Source: an uncultured Spirochaetaceae bacterium
Lineage (GTDB): Bacteria; Spirochaetota; Spirochaetia; Sphaerochaetales; Sphaerochaetaceae
Assembly: GCA_944389505.1 (NCBI GenBank)
Contig: CALXMP010000003.1
Coordinates: 208,043-272,042 of the forward strand
Length of the DNA stretch: 64,000 bases
Direction: 5' to 3'
The notes under the pieces are model-generated. The model ran no database searches. It was not told the DNA's origin and saw only the letters and a program-made list of their open reading frames with translations. How positions within the stretch are numbered: the first letter of the stretch is position 1; every line of letters begins with the position of its first letter. Positions 44,504 to 53,361 of this stretch are shown one piece after another. The translations under genes were made by a program, and so were the position numbers.

Positions 44504-45706
44504 ATGCTGACACTTGATACGGTTTACCAGGCTTCATTCGCGCTCAGACAGGTAGCGCGCGTTACAGATCTGATCAGGGCTCCGAAGATGTTCCCCGATA
44601 ACGAAGTCTACCTGAAGACAGAGAATCTCCAGATAACAGGCTCATTCAAGGTACGTGGAGCATATTACAAGATCTCCCGCCTTACAGATGAACAGAAGAA
44701 GAGGGGTGTCATAGCATGCTCTGCCGGCAATCATGCCCAGGGTGTTGCTCTCGCAGCTTCCCGCCAGGGAATCGACTCCCTGATCTGCCTTCCTGCCGGA
44801 GCACCGATCTCGAAGGTCGAGGCCACAAAGAGTTATGGGGCAAATGTCGAGCTGGTTAAAGGCGTATATGATGATGCATACAACCGCGCTCTTGAGATAA
44901 TGAAGGAGACAGGGCGCACGATGATCCATCCTTTCGATGATGAGGATGTCATTGCAGGGCAGGGAACGATTGCCCTCGAGATCCTGCAGCAGCTTCCCGA
45001 TGCAGATGCCATTGTTGTCCCTGTCGGTGGTGGCGGCCTGATTTCAGGAGTCGCGTTCACAGCCAAGATGCTCAAGCCATCGATCAAAATCTATGGAGTC
45101 CAGGCAACGGGAGCCGCTTCGATGTTCGTATCGCATGAAATGCATGAGATACATGCTCTTCAGGGCGTCAATACAATCGCTGACGGCATTGCAGTGAAGT
45201 GCCCGGGCGGCATCACATTCCCGCTTGTTGAGAAGTATGTCGACGATATTGTCACAGTAACAGACGATGAGATCGCTGTTGCGATACTTGATCTCATGGA
45301 GAAGCAGAAGCTCGTTTCGGAAGGGGCTGGTGCTGTTGCTGTCGCCGCAGCTCTTTCTGGCCGTATCCCTGTCAGCAAAGGTCGTACAGTGCTTCTTGTA
45401 TCCGGTGGGAATATAGATGTCACGGTTCTTTCAAGGGTCATCAACAGAGCTCTCAGGAGAGAGGGAAGACTTGCTGATATCACAACAGAGCTTATCGATA
45501 AGCCAGGACAGCTTGTCGAGGTCTCCTCGATAATAGCCGAGGCTGGTGCGAATGTCACAGGCGTTTTCCATGACAAGAATGGCAATGAGAAGGAGCTTAA
45601 CAACTGCACGCTCAGGGTCACGATGGAGACCAGGGATCATGCCCATATTGAGGAGATAAAGGATGCGCTGAGGGGCCATGGCTTCCAGCTCAGAGGGGAT
45701 GTCTGA
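44504..45706 (+). CDS. ilvA: Threonine ammonia-lyase (threonine dehydratase) with ACT domain
   Basis: 400 residues. Deaminates threonine to 2-oxobutanoate, the first step to isoleucine or a catabolic step. PLP lysine in ITGSFKVRGAYYKI, phosphate loop VVPVGGGGLISGVA, and one C-terminal ACT domain (about 325-400; IDKPGQLVEVSSIIAEAGAN). The length fits the single-ACT type (TdcB/IlvA-short). The stop overlaps the start of the HAD gene. Confidence 0.92.
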   Translation: MLTLDTVYQASFALRQVARVTDLIRAPKMFPDNEVYLKTENLQITGSFKVRGAYYKISRLTDEQKKRGVIACSAGNHAQGVALAASRQGIDSLICLPAGAPISKVEATKSYGANVELVKGVYDDAYNRALEIMKETGRTMIHPFDDEDVIAGQGTIALEILQQLPDADAIVVPVGGGGLISGVAFTAKMLKPSIKIYGVQATGAASMFVSHEMHEIHALQGVNTIADGIAVKCPGGITFPLVEKYVDDIVTVTDDEIAVAILDLMEKQKLVSEGAGAVAVAAALSGRIPVSKGRTVLLVSGGNIDVTVLSRVINRALRREGRLADITTELIDKPGQLVEVSSIIAEAGANVTGVFHDKNGNEKELNNCTLRVTMETRDHAHIEEIKDALRGHGFQLRGDV

Positions 45707-46518
45707 TGCTCTATTTCTTCTTCGATGTCGATGGAACGCTTCTCCCTTTCGGACAGGGGGTGCCTGAGAGCACAAGACAGGCTATCTCCATGATACGGGA
45801 AAGGGGAGGTAAATCATTCCTTGCGACAGGAAGAAGCCTTGTGGAGATCCCTCCTGCAATCCGCAGCCTTGGATTCGATGGCGGTGTCTATTCTGCCGGA
45901 GCTACTGTCATGGCTGAAGGCAAGTGCATATTCTCCCGAAGGATGTCTTCTAAGGAGAAGAGCGTCCTGCTGGATTTCTGCAGGGAGAAGGGCTTCCGTG
46001 TACTGATGCAGAGCGATGATGGCACGTATGTCAGGAAAGAGGATCTTGAATACTGGCAGTCTTTGCTCCTAAAGCATGTCGGACGGCTTCTCGACATTCC
46101 AGGGCTGCTGGCAACGGATGAGATACCTTCATCGATGATAAAGCTTCTCTATATATGCAGTGAGGAGGGAATGCCGATCGAAAAGGTCACAGCATCAATA
46201 CCTGAGGGTTTTTCCGTAGTTGCCAATACCGTTGGACTACCTCCAGAGCTTATGGGGGAGATTGTTCTTTCCGATATAACGAAGGCCACAGGAATCGATA
46301 CCGTCCTTGATTTCTATGGTGGATCGATATCTGAGGCTGTTGCTGTTGGCGATGGTGCCAATGATATCGAGATGGTAAGCCATGCAGGTATAGGAATAGC
46401 GATGGGAAATGCAACGCCTTCGCTTAAGGCAGTGGCATCCTACATAACCGATGATGTATCATCCGATGGCCTCTTCAAGGCTGTTGAATATGCTTTTTCT
46501 TTAGCAGAGAACGGCTAA
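45706..46518 (+). CDS. Cof-type HAD-superfamily phosphatase
   Basis: 270 residues. HAD motif I FFDVDGTLLPFG, motif II FLATGRSL, cap domain type C2B in the middle, motif IV GDGANDIEMVSHAGIGIAMG. Hydrolyses small phosphorylated metabolites in the cytoplasm; the substrate is unknown. Translationally coupled to ilvA (ATG overlaps TGA). Confidence 0.88.
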   Translation: MLYFFFDVDGTLLPFGQGVPESTRQAISMIRERGGKSFLATGRSLVEIPPAIRSLGFDGGVYSAGATVMAEGKCIFSRRMSSKEKSVLLDFCREKGFRVLMQSDDGTYVRKEDLEYWQSLLLKHVGRLLDIPGLLATDEIPSSMIKLLYICSEEGMPIEKVTASIPEGFSVVANTVGLPPELMGEIVLSDITKATGIDTVLDFYGGSISEAVAVGDGANDIEMVSHAGIGIAMGNATPSLKAVASYITDDVSSDGLFKAVEYAFSLAENG

Positions 46519-46596
46519 TGTGATTCTATTTGCAATATTTTCTTTCATATTATCCGGAAGCATTATATCCTTAACCATATAAGGAGGGACGGAGAA

Positions 46597-47175
46597 ATGG
46601 AGGAACAGAAGCGCAGGAAAGCAGAGTACAGAAGCTCTATCAGGTCCAAGCTCCTGATAAGGAATGCTCTGGTCTCTCTTATGCGGGAAAAACCGTTTGA
46701 GAAGATCACTGTTACGGATATCGTTAAGCGTGCGGACATCAACAGGGGGACATTTTACGCACACTATAAGGATTCGAGGCAGGTGCTCGATAAGATCAGG
46801 GATGATGCGCTTGAGGAAATCAGCAAGGCCATGCGTGTTGCATCTCCTGATATGATCATCGAGAACCCGGAGCCAGTGCTTGCTGCTGTATCGGCTTTCA
46901 TAGGTAAGGATAGGAGCTATTACCGTATGCTCGTATCTGTTATCGGAGTAGGAGGCCTTCTGAAAGAGGTCCGAGGTATCATCACTGAATATCTAGGACA
47001 GGCTGAGTGCATAAGGAATGCTGAGGATAAGGCCGCTACCGCATGCCGCCTGGATTTCATAATCGCAGGAATCTCGGTGTTCTACTATGATGTGGTTACA
47101 GGAGCCTCCCCGATATCGCTCGAGGCTGCTCCATCATTCCTTTCTGGCATAATAAAGACGATAGCCCGGAATTAG
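46597..47175 (+). CDS. TetR-family transcriptional regulator
   Basis: 192 residues. Helix-turn-helix [20 protein letters not shown] at about 38-60, C-terminal helical domain of the TetR_C_8 (DhaS-like) kind. AAGGAGGGACGGAG lies before the ATG. Targets unknown; convergent with and overlapping the DnaJ-like gene by 4 bp. Confidence 0.86.
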   Translation: MEEQKRRKAEYRSSIRSKLLIRNALVSLMREKPFEKITVTDIVKRADINRGTFYAHYKDSRQVLDKIRDDALEEISKAMRVASPDMIIENPEPVLAAVSAFIGKDRSYYRMLVSVIGVGGLLKEVRGIITEYLGQAECIRNAEDKAATACRLDFIIAGISVFYYDVVTGASPISLEAAPSFLSGIIKTIARN

Positions 47176-47774
47176 ATCATGCAGCAGCAGAACCTGAAGA
47201 AGAGCATCGAGAGGCAGATTGAAGAGCAGAGTCCCGCAGGGCTGCTGCTGTAATTTCCAGTATGCATCGTGTACTCGGTTCTCCTGCCCATGAGCCTTTC
47301 GCGGAATGCAAGATATGTCATATTGCCAGGTTCCTTTGAAATGGCTATCGATATATCGCTGATAGCACCAGAGGAGTCTCCGGAGAAGGCTTTCGCATAG
47401 GATGAGAGATAGTACCAGCGTCCGCTCCGCTTTTCCGGCGGGATGGACGATAGCGCATTGAGCGCCTCTCTGTACCGTCTTGCGTTTATGTAGCTCACAG
47501 CAGCTCTGAGCTCTATCGGCTCAGCGCTCTCCTGTCCATAACCATAGGATGATGAATATCCGGAATAGCCTGAATATGAGGAAGAGGAGTAATCAGCCCT
47601 GTGGTTTATGATCTGATCATATGCCGCATTGATCTCCTGCATCTTCCTTGCAGCTTCCTCGCTGTTCCCCGCTACATCGGGATGGTATTTCTTGGCAAGA
47701 GTCTTGTATGCTTTCTTGACCTCGTCGTCCGAGGCTCCGGGCGAAAGGCCCAGGACTCTGTATGGATCAGTCAT
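47172..47774 (-). CDS. J-domain protein
   Basis: 200 residues. J domain at 1-60 with the HPD motif ([18 protein letters not shown]), a Ser/Tyr/Gly-rich linker (about 62-85), then a TPR-like helical segment ([20 protein letters not shown]) and a hydrophobic Cys-rich end. It lacks the zinc fingers and substrate domains of true DnaJ, so it is a specialised Hsp70 co-chaperone. Overlaps the DUF5685 gene by 8 bp in a three-gene operon. Confidence 0.88.
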   Translation of the reverse strand: MTDPYRVLGLSPGASDDEVKKAYKTLAKKYHPDVAGNSEEAARKMQEINAAYDQIINHRADYSSSSYSGYSGYSSSYGYGQESAEPIELRAAVSYINARRYREALNALSSIPPEKRSGRWYYLSSYAKAFSGDSSGAISDISIAISKEPGNMTYLAFRERLMGRRTEYTMHTGNYSSSPAGLCSSICLSMLFFRFCCCMI

Positions 47775-48573
47775 CTCCGTTCTTTTCCTCCCGTCTTGTC
47801 CTCATCCATATGCCACTGTAGATGATATTCCTGAGAATTGGAACATGCTGATCCAGCGGAAGACGCTCAAAAGCAGATCCTGCATCGGCAGCTGCATCGA
47901 TAAGCATCTCCTTGACATCCTCCCATCTGGCATCGCTGCTGAATGGATTGTACGATCCCTTCTTGCTATCCTTTTTCCTGTCGCACCATCCGTCCATCAG
48001 GTATATGAAGCGTCCGAGTCCGAATCCGAGCGCTCTGAGATCATCTGCGAAGAATGATTCCGGATCCATTGCAAAGACTTCGGAAATCATGCTCCCTGAA
48101 AGCCTTGCCATCAGCTCAGGATCCTTTGCGCCTTTCTTCTCCTCTTCCCTGATCCTCTTCAGCGCAGATACGATTGCTTCGTCCTGCCTAGGATATTCTT
48201 CCCTGAGTTCTGGGAGGAATCTGCCGAGTTTCTGGAGCTTCTGCTTCTTCCCCTCATCCTCCGCATCATCATAGGCTGCATAATAGGCAAGGAGCATCTG
48301 CATATCAGCAGCGTACTCTGTGCATCCTGTGCATACATATCTATGGGCTTTGAGCGGGTGAGTGACGCATTTCTCCATGCCTTCTTCAGCCTTGCTGTCC
48401 GTCAGGTCCGCAAGGAGCATCTCCAGGAATGCCATATCATAGGAAAGCGCAGCCATCCCTGTCTTGCCATATTTCTCTCCAAGCACATGGCAGAGTCCGC
48501 AGTAATGGGCTTTGTACTCCGCTTTCTCCTCTTTCTGCATCTGCCCTACATCGGCAGTCAGGTATCCGAACAT
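47767..48573 (-). CDS. DUF5685-family protein
   Basis: 268 residues, helical, with early cysteines ([16 protein letters not shown] and [13 protein letters not shown]) that suggest metal binding, and a later [19 protein letters not shown]. This matches DUF5685, which has no known role. It is flanked by a zinc-ribbon membrane protein upstream (1-bp gap) and a J-domain protein downstream, so a protein quality-control or metal-handling job is a guess. Confidence 0.75.
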   Translation of the reverse strand: MFGYLTADVGQMQKEEKAEYKAHYCGLCHVLGEKYGKTGMAALSYDMAFLEMLLADLTDSKAEEGMEKCVTHPLKAHRYVCTGCTEYAADMQMLLAYYAAYDDAEDEGKKQKLQKLGRFLPELREEYPRQDEAIVSALKRIREEEKKGAKDPELMARLSGSMISEVFAMDPESFFADDLRALGFGLGRFIYLMDGWCDRKKDSKKGSYNPFSSDARWEDVKEMLIDAAADAGSAFERLPLDQHVPILRNIIYSGIWMRTRREEKNGDD

Positions 48574-48574
48574 A

Positions 48575-49003
48575 TCATGTCCTCTTGATGAACTGATGCC
48601 CGCATTTCGGGCATGTGATGCGTATCTTTCCCTTGCCTTTGGGAACTCTGCATTCCGTTTTGCACTCCGGGCAGCGGAAGTAGGCGTGTGTCTTCATATC
48701 CTCCCTGCGCTGCTGGGCCTTCCTCCTGGCCTCTTCTTTCTGGCGCTTTCTTGCCGGGTCGGAGGACATGAAGCTGAAGAGTGAGAGGAATACATCATTC
48801 TCGTGCCTTCTCCTCCCTATGTTCCTGCTGAGCATCCTGAGGATGGCAATACCTACCAGCACTATTGCCAGTGCACTGAGAGACATGCGCACCGCAGGCG
48901 ATGAAGCCACGGATGCGGCTACTGCAAGGATGGCAGCGACTGCTGCAAGGAAAACAGATAATGCATCAGAGCCATTGCGGCCTGAATAGAAATCATTAGC
49001 CAT
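48575..49003 (-). CDS. Membrane protein with C-terminal zinc ribbon
   Basis: 142 residues from the ATG at 49003, chosen because a TTGACA-17-GATATT promoter ends six bases upstream. Two membrane segments (about 13-34 and 38-58), a basic linker (about 75-98) and a zinc ribbon YFRCPECKTECRVPKGKGK with a second CPKCGHQF pair. Upstream gene of the DUF5685/J-domain operon. Confidence 0.78.
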   Translation of the reverse strand: MANDFYSGRNGSDALSVFLAAVAAILAVAASVASSPAVRMSLSALAIVLVGIAILRMLSRNIGRRRHENDVFLSLFSFMSSDPARKRQKEEARRKAQQRREDMKTHAYFRCPECKTECRVPKGKGKIRITCPKCGHQFIKRT

Positions 49004-49009
49004 AAGATG

Positions 49010-49081
49010 AATATCGCAACGGAATGGAGTTGTGTCAAATATCTTCTTGCTCCTCTGGCGTTTCTCTGCTATGCCATATTC
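49010..49081. promoter_or_regulatory. Divergent leaderless promoters (zinc-ribbon gene and glpQ)
   Basis: Minus: TTGACA (49033-49038), 17 nt, GATATT (49010-49015), six bases before the ATG at 49003. Plus: TTGCTC (49047-49052), 17 nt, TATGCC (49070-49075), six bases before the ATG at 49082. Confidence 0.65.
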
Positions 49082-49807
49082 ATGGACATTATCGCGCACC
49101 GCGGAATGAGCGGAACATATCCTGAGAATACCATGCTTGCTTTCAGAAAGGCATATGAGGCAGGCGCAGATGGCATCGAGCTCGATGTCCATCTCTCGAA
49201 AGACGGCGAGGTCATGATAATGCATGATGAATCGCTTGAGCGGACAACTGGTGTCGGGAAGCTCCTTGCTGAGTGCACAAGAGCTGAGCTGGAGAGGACA
49301 AATGCAGGGAAGACGAAGGATGATTCCTTCGGATTCACTCCAATACCATCGCTTGAGGAGTATCTTTCCTGGGTGAAGGATAAGGGCCTCTATACGAATA
49401 TAGAGCTGAAGACGGCTCCTTTGTACTATCCAGGGATCGAGGAGAAGACGATTGCCCTTATAAACAAGTACTCCCTTGGAGACCGCATTATCTTCTCATC
49501 GTTCAACTGGCTGTCGGTCATGCGGGCAAGGATGCTGGCTCCGGAGATTCCCTCAGGTTTCCTGATCGACTCCCCGCGTATCTTCAACATAGGCAATCTC
49601 ATCAATAGCATGGGACTTGAGTACTACCATCCATCGTTCAGGCTCCTTTCCGATGGAGCAATGAAAGAGCTTAAGGCAAATCACTGCGGCGTGAATGTCT
49701 GGACAGTCAATGAGGAGGATGAAATCAGAGCGTGCATGGCATGGCGGGTGGATGGTCTCATAACGAACTATCCTGAGCGCGCCAAGGCAATCAGGAATGA
49801 GGCTTGA
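49082..49807 (+). CDS. Glycerophosphodiester phosphodiesterase
   Basis: 241 residues from the ATG at 49082; an upstream in-frame ATG at 49007 falls in the divergent promoter. Catalytic pair and metal ligands in IIAHRGMSGTYPENTMLAF, GADGIELDVHLSKDGEVM and IMHDESLERTT; NIELKT is also typical. Hydrolyses glycerophosphodiesters from phospholipids to glycerol-3-phosphate. No signal peptide, so cytoplasmic. Confidence 0.93.
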   Translation: MDIIAHRGMSGTYPENTMLAFRKAYEAGADGIELDVHLSKDGEVMIMHDESLERTTGVGKLLAECTRAELERTNAGKTKDDSFGFTPIPSLEEYLSWVKDKGLYTNIELKTAPLYYPGIEEKTIALINKYSLGDRIIFSSFNWLSVMRARMLAPEIPSGFLIDSPRIFNIGNLINSMGLEYYHPSFRLLSDGAMKELKANHCGVNVWTVNEEDEIRACMAWRVDGLITNYPERAKAIRNEA

Positions 49808-49834
49808 CGATTCACAATCTGAGAATTATTCTCA
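49804..49834 (+). promoter_or_regulatory. zur-znu promoter with perfect 7-1-7 box
   Basis: -35 TTGACG (49804-49809, starting in the glpQ end), 17-nt spacer, -10 TATTCT (49827-49832). The dyad TGAGAAT-T-ATTCTCA (49820-49834) is a perfect 7-1-7 palindrome covering the -10, as expected of a Fur-family autorepressor site. The GTG start is eight bases after the -10. Confidence 0.8.
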
Positions 49835-49840
49835 TTTTCC

Positions 49841-50230
49841 GTGAAGGAATACAATACGAAGCAGAGGGAGAGGCTCCTTTCGCTCTTCAGGGATAATCCT
49901 GACAGAAGCTTCTCCCCCAGCGATGTGGCATTAATGCTGCCCGAGGTGGGGCAGGCGACAATATACCGGCTTATTCCCCGGCTTCTCCGGGAGGGTTATC
50001 TCATGAAGGTCCATGGTACAGGGCATGAGACGCTGTTCCAGTACCGCGATCCCGGGAAGTGCAGGAGCCATCTCCATATAAGGTGCATGAGGTGCGGCTG
50101 TGTATCTCATCTGGATGAGAGCGTTTCTGAGGCAATCTCATCGGCAATAAGCGAAGGAAATGGATTCGAGCTGCTGAATTCATCCATCCTTGAGGGTATC
50201 TGCCCTGAATGCAGGAAGGCAGGGCAATGA
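49841..50230 (+). CDS. zur: Fur-family regulator, probably zinc-sensing (Zur)
   Basis: 129 residues, GTG start without Shine-Dalgarno. Winged helix with the recognition segment VGQATIYRLIPRLLREG, then metal-site HLHIRCMRCGCVSHLD and the second structural-zinc pair CPEC. The zinc role is inferred from the znuACB genes directly downstream (ATGA overlap) and from the box in its own promoter. Confidence 0.88.
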   Translation: MKEYNTKQRERLLSLFRDNPDRSFSPSDVALMLPEVGQATIYRLIPRLLREGYLMKVHGTGHETLFQYRDPGKCRSHLHIRCMRCGCVSHLDESVSEAISSAISEGNGFELLNSSILEGICPECRKAGQ

Positions 50231-51132
50231 GGATAATCATAGCGATTCTTTCCGTCATATTCCTTCTTTCCGGATGCGCAGATAACCGCGAAGATACATA
50301 TTTTGCAGTGGCTGCCGATTTCCCTTCATATGATGCACTCCGTGCTGTCATCGGCTCCGATGATGATATCCTGATGCTGCTTCCTCCCGGAACAGAGAGC
50401 CATGGCTATGAACCGACCCCGAAGGATATGATCGCAGTATCCGATGCCAGTATCGTCGTATATACAGGAGGACATTCACAGGAATGGATGGAACGTCTCC
50501 TCTCATCGGATGATGATCCTCCGATGGTATTCAGGCTGATAGACCAGGTGGAGCTGCTGTCCGAGGAACGCAGGGAAGGAATGGAAGGCGATGAGCATCA
50601 CCATGGAATCGATGAGCATGTCTGGACAAGCATACCGAATGAGATCGCTATCATAGGCAATCTTGCCGATGTGCTTTCCGAGGCAGATAGTTCCCGGAGA
50701 GAGCTCTTCCAGGCAAATGCTGCAGCATATATCGACAATCTTGAAGCGCTAGACAGTGAAATACGTGATATAGTCTCCTCTTCCCGTCTCGATACCCTGA
50801 TCTTCGCTTCGCGTTTTCCGCTTCTGTACTTTGCAAGGGAATACGGGGTTGAATACTATGCCGCATTCCCTGGATGTGCGGAGGAGACCGAGCCGAGCGC
50901 CAGGACAATCGCATTCCTCATAGATAAAGCGAAGGAGCTTGGAACCAGGTATGTTCTCAATATAGAGCTATCATCATCGCTTATTGCCCGCACCATAGCA
51001 GAGGAAGCCGGATGCGGGGTGCTTGTCTTCAATTCGATGCATAATATCACAAGGACCGATTTCATGAATGGAGAGACATATATAACGCTTATGGAAAGGA
51101 ATGCGGAGGTTCTCAGGGAGGCACTGTCATGA
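50227..51132 (+). CDS. znuA: Zinc ABC transporter substrate-binding lipoprotein
   Basis: 301 residues from the ATG at 50227 (GGAAGG upstream). Lipobox LLSGC at about 12-16, so anchored at the cell envelope. Cluster A-I solute-binding fold: PPGTESHGYEPTPKDM with a metal His, a short His loop DEHHHGIDEHVWTS, and ASRFPLLYFAREYGVEYY where the usual HxAF motif has Arg-Phe. Binds Zn2+ (or Mn2+) and passes it to ZnuBC. Confidence 0.9.
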   Translation: MRIIIAILSVIFLLSGCADNREDTYFAVAADFPSYDALRAVIGSDDDILMLLPPGTESHGYEPTPKDMIAVSDASIVVYTGGHSQEWMERLLSSDDDPPMVFRLIDQVELLSEERREGMEGDEHHHGIDEHVWTSIPNEIAIIGNLADVLSEADSSRRELFQANAAAYIDNLEALDSEIRDIVSSSRLDTLIFASRFPLLYFAREYGVEYYAAFPGCAEETEPSARTIAFLIDKAKELGTRYVLNIELSSSLIARTIAEEAGCGVLVFNSMHNITRTDFMNGETYITLMERNAEVLREALS

Positions 51133-51842
51133 GACTTATCGAAGGAAGGAACATAACGATAGGCTATGAGGATGATCCAGTACTTTCTGGTCTGTCCTTC
51201 ACCGTCGATGACTGCGATTATCTGTGCATCGTAGGCGAGAACGGATCGGGCAAGAGCACATTCATAAAGACTGTCCTCTCCCTTATCCCTCCGCTTTCAG
51301 GGAAGATTCTCTTTGAGAATGGCCTGAAGAGGAATGAGATCGGGTATCTTCCACAGCAGGCTGGTATCCAGCGCGACTTTCCATCATCTGTCATGGAAGT
51401 CGTGCTCTCAGGATGCCTCAACAGGCACAGAAAGCTCTTCGGATACTCAAAGGAAGAGAAGGAGAGGGCAATGCATGAGCTTGACCGGCTCGGGATGGCG
51501 GGAAAGAAGCAGTCATCATTCCAGGAGCTCTCTGGCGGACAGCAGCAGCGTGTCCTCCTTGCCCGAGCTCTGATGGCAACCGATAAGCTCCTGCTTCTGG
51601 ATGAACCCTCCGCAGGCCTTGATGCAGCGGCGACTGCAGAGCTCTATGGAATCATAGATAGTCTTCATGATTCAGGCACTGCAATAATGATGGTCACCCA
51701 TGATATCCACCCGGCACTGAATGCAGCAAACACGATCCTCCATCTCTCCCATGGCTCATATTACTTCGGAAAGAAGGATGAGTACTTCAGATCTGAGATG
51801 GGGCGCATATTCCTAAAGGAGGCAGGCCATGATCATCAGTGA
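51129..51842 (+). CDS. znuC: Zinc ABC transporter ATP-binding protein
   Basis: 237 residues. Walker A VGENGSGKSTFIKTV, signature LSGGQQQRVLLARAL, Walker B KLLLLDEPSAGLD and switch His in MMVTHDIH. Powers metal uptake with ZnuB. Overlaps both neighbours (4 bp upstream, 14 bp downstream). Confidence 0.95.
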   Translation: MRLIEGRNITIGYEDDPVLSGLSFTVDDCDYLCIVGENGSGKSTFIKTVLSLIPPLSGKILFENGLKRNEIGYLPQQAGIQRDFPSSVMEVVLSGCLNRHRKLFGYSKEEKERAMHELDRLGMAGKKQSSFQELSGGQQQRVLLARALMATDKLLLLDEPSAGLDAAATAELYGIIDSLHDSGTAIMMVTHDIHPALNAANTILHLSHGSYYFGKKDEYFRSEMGRIFLKEAGHDHQ

Positions 51843-52653
51843 TATCCTCTCATACCCATTCCTTCTGAGGGCGCTTATCGTAGGTTTCCTTGTCTCCGTC
51901 TCTTCATCGCTTCTTGGGGTAAGTCTTGTACTGAGGCGTTTTTCGATGATAGGTGATGGACTTTCTCATGTCGGTTTCGGAGCGCTTGGAGTTGCCGCAG
52001 TGCTCTATCTTTCACCTATGGCAGTGACGCTTCCTGTCGTTATCATAGCGGCATTCCTCCTCCTGAGGCTCTCAGGAAGGAATAGCGGGGATAGGGCAAT
52101 AGCGCTTATATCATCATCGGCGCTGGCTGTGGGCGTCATCGCTGTATCGGCGGGCGGGGTCAATACCGACCTCAATGCATTCCTCTTCGGCTCGATACTC
52201 TCCATTGCCAGAAGCGATGCCATGATTGCAGCTGTAGCCGCTGTAATGACGTTCTTTGTCTATATCGTCTTCTATCATCAGATATATGCTTCGACGTTCG
52301 ATCCATCATTTGCGGAAGCTACCGGCATAAAGTGCTCGCGCTACACATCGATACTCGCTGTGCTTACGGCAGTCATAATCGTTGTCGGTATGCGTATGCT
52401 CGGTTCTCTGCTGATCTCTTCCCTGATAATATTCCCAGCAACCACCGCCATGCTTGTATCCAGGTCATATCTGATGGTGTCTGTGCTGGCTGCAGTGGAA
52501 TCAGCGATAGCCTTCATAATAGGCTTCCTTGCATCATATGCCTTCTCGCTTCCAGCTGGCGCATCGGTAGTCGCAGCGCATATGGTCATCTTTGCTGCTG
52601 TATATATCATCAGCAGAGCAGTCAGGTACCGCAGACCTTCCGTTTTGAGTTGA
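51829..52653 (+). CDS. znuB: Zinc ABC transporter permease
   Basis: 274 residues with eight or nine membrane segments of the ABC-3 type: LGVSLVLRRFSMIGDGLSHV near the start, ADDDISA-free helices in the middle, and FDPSFAEATGIKCSRY as the coupling-helix region. Forms the channel for ZnuC. Last gene of the operon; no strong terminator is visible. Confidence 0.93.
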   Translation: MIISDILSYPFLLRALIVGFLVSVSSSLLGVSLVLRRFSMIGDGLSHVGFGALGVAAVLYLSPMAVTLPVVIIAAFLLLRLSGRNSGDRAIALISSSALAVGVIAVSAGGVNTDLNAFLFGSILSIARSDAMIAAVAAVMTFFVYIVFYHQIYASTFDPSFAEATGIKCSRYTSILAVLTAVIIVVGMRMLGSLLISSLIIFPATTAMLVSRSYLMVSVLAAVESAIAFIIGFLASYAFSLPAGASVVAAHMVIFAAVYIISRAVRYRRPSVLS

Positions 52654-52728
52654 TATGGCTGCTTTTTGCGAATGTGATGGCAAACTTTGGATTTTCATGA
52701 TACTGAGCGCTTTTAGGAAAAGGTGAAT

Positions 52729-52830
52729 ATGCACACCTGGGATTTCGACAACTTATCCTATGTCAATCCTACGAGCAAGACAGAAGAGAACATCATAGGT
52801 AAGATTATTGTCTTCCCGAAATTATATTGA
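52729..52830 (+). CDS. Possible 33-residue ORF, unknown
   Basis: ATG with AAAAGGTGA upstream, product MHTWDFDNLSYVNPTSKTEE and 13 more residues, no membrane segment. Perhaps the remnant of a longer gene or a chance frame. It lies just upstream of the candidate toxin transcript. Low confidence. Confidence 0.25.
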   Translation: MHTWDFDNLSYVNPTSKTEENIIGKIIVFPKLY

Positions 52831-52919
52831 AGCTCAATTGACTGATTTGATAAGATTTCAGAGTCGTCAGCAGATGACAGACGGTGGCCTCTGGTCCTGT
52901 AGAGGAAGAGCAATCTTCC
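52827..52919 (+). promoter_or_regulatory. Promoter and structured leader of the small-peptide transcript
   Basis: -35 TTGAAG (52827-52832), 18-nt spacer, -10 TAAGAT (52851-52856). The leader then holds two hairpins: CCTCT/AGAGG at 52888-52905 and GGAAGA-GCAA-TCTTCC at 52904-52919, the second closed by a GNRA-type tetraloop and placed just before the ribosome site. Confidence 0.5.
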
Positions 52920-52953
52920 TAACCCACTGCAGGAAAGGAGGTGAAAGACCAGA

Positions 52954-53061
52954 ATGAAAGTAGTATTAGAGCTTGCTCTGGTGCTCCTGCGGATCTTGAA
53001 AGAGGTTCTCGGCCTGATTAGGGATATAAAAGATCTCCGCCGTCCAAAAGCCAAAAGGTAA
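52954..53061 (+). CDS. 35-residue hydrophobic-cationic peptide, candidate type I toxin
   Basis: Starts MKVVLELALVLLRILKEVLG and ends LRRPKAKR: an amphipathic or membrane helix of about 24 residues with a strongly basic tail, the build of known type I toxins. An excellent AAAGGAGGTGA lies 11 bases before the ATG. The 3' end of the gene forms an 8-bp stem (ATCTCCGC 53033-53040 with GCGGAGAT 53062-53069). On the opposite strand a promoter points into this 3' end (see 53026-53149). I recognise no named family. It could alternatively be a small membrane protein with no toxic role. Confidence 0.6.
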   Translation: MKVVLELALVLLRILKEVLGLIRDIKDLRRPKAKR

Positions 53062-53113
53062 GCGGAGATAATCCAAATTTCTTGAGGCCGCCGTCTTGCT
53101 GGCGACTCTTTCT
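53026..53113 (-). ncRNA. Predicted antisense RNA overlapping the 3' end of the peptide gene
   Basis: Minus-strand promoter TTGACT (53144-53149), 18-nt spacer, TATTAT (53120-53125) predicts a start near 53113. The transcript would first form a CGCC/GGCG hairpin, then meet the ATCTCCGC/GCGGAGAT stem followed by CTTTTAT as terminator near 53026, giving about 88 nt. It would be complementary to the last third of the peptide coding region and its 3' end, as in txpA/RatA-type systems. Confidence 0.45.
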
Positions 53114-53361
53114 ATAATCATAATACAGCCCAATCAGAAATACAGTCAAGGAACTGTGGATAGTATGAGGATAGTCAGCTATTTTGACTCTTAATTTACT
53201 GTATTCCAAGAGTTAGATAAGAATCTGGATGTGCTTTAACTACCTTGTACTATCATCAATTTCCTGAAAATGAGGTGCCAAATTGTGCTACGCGATCTGC
53301 TACGCTGAAGTCAGTCTATTCTACATTCGATGTTTCCTGCCCATCAAACAAGTAAAATGAC

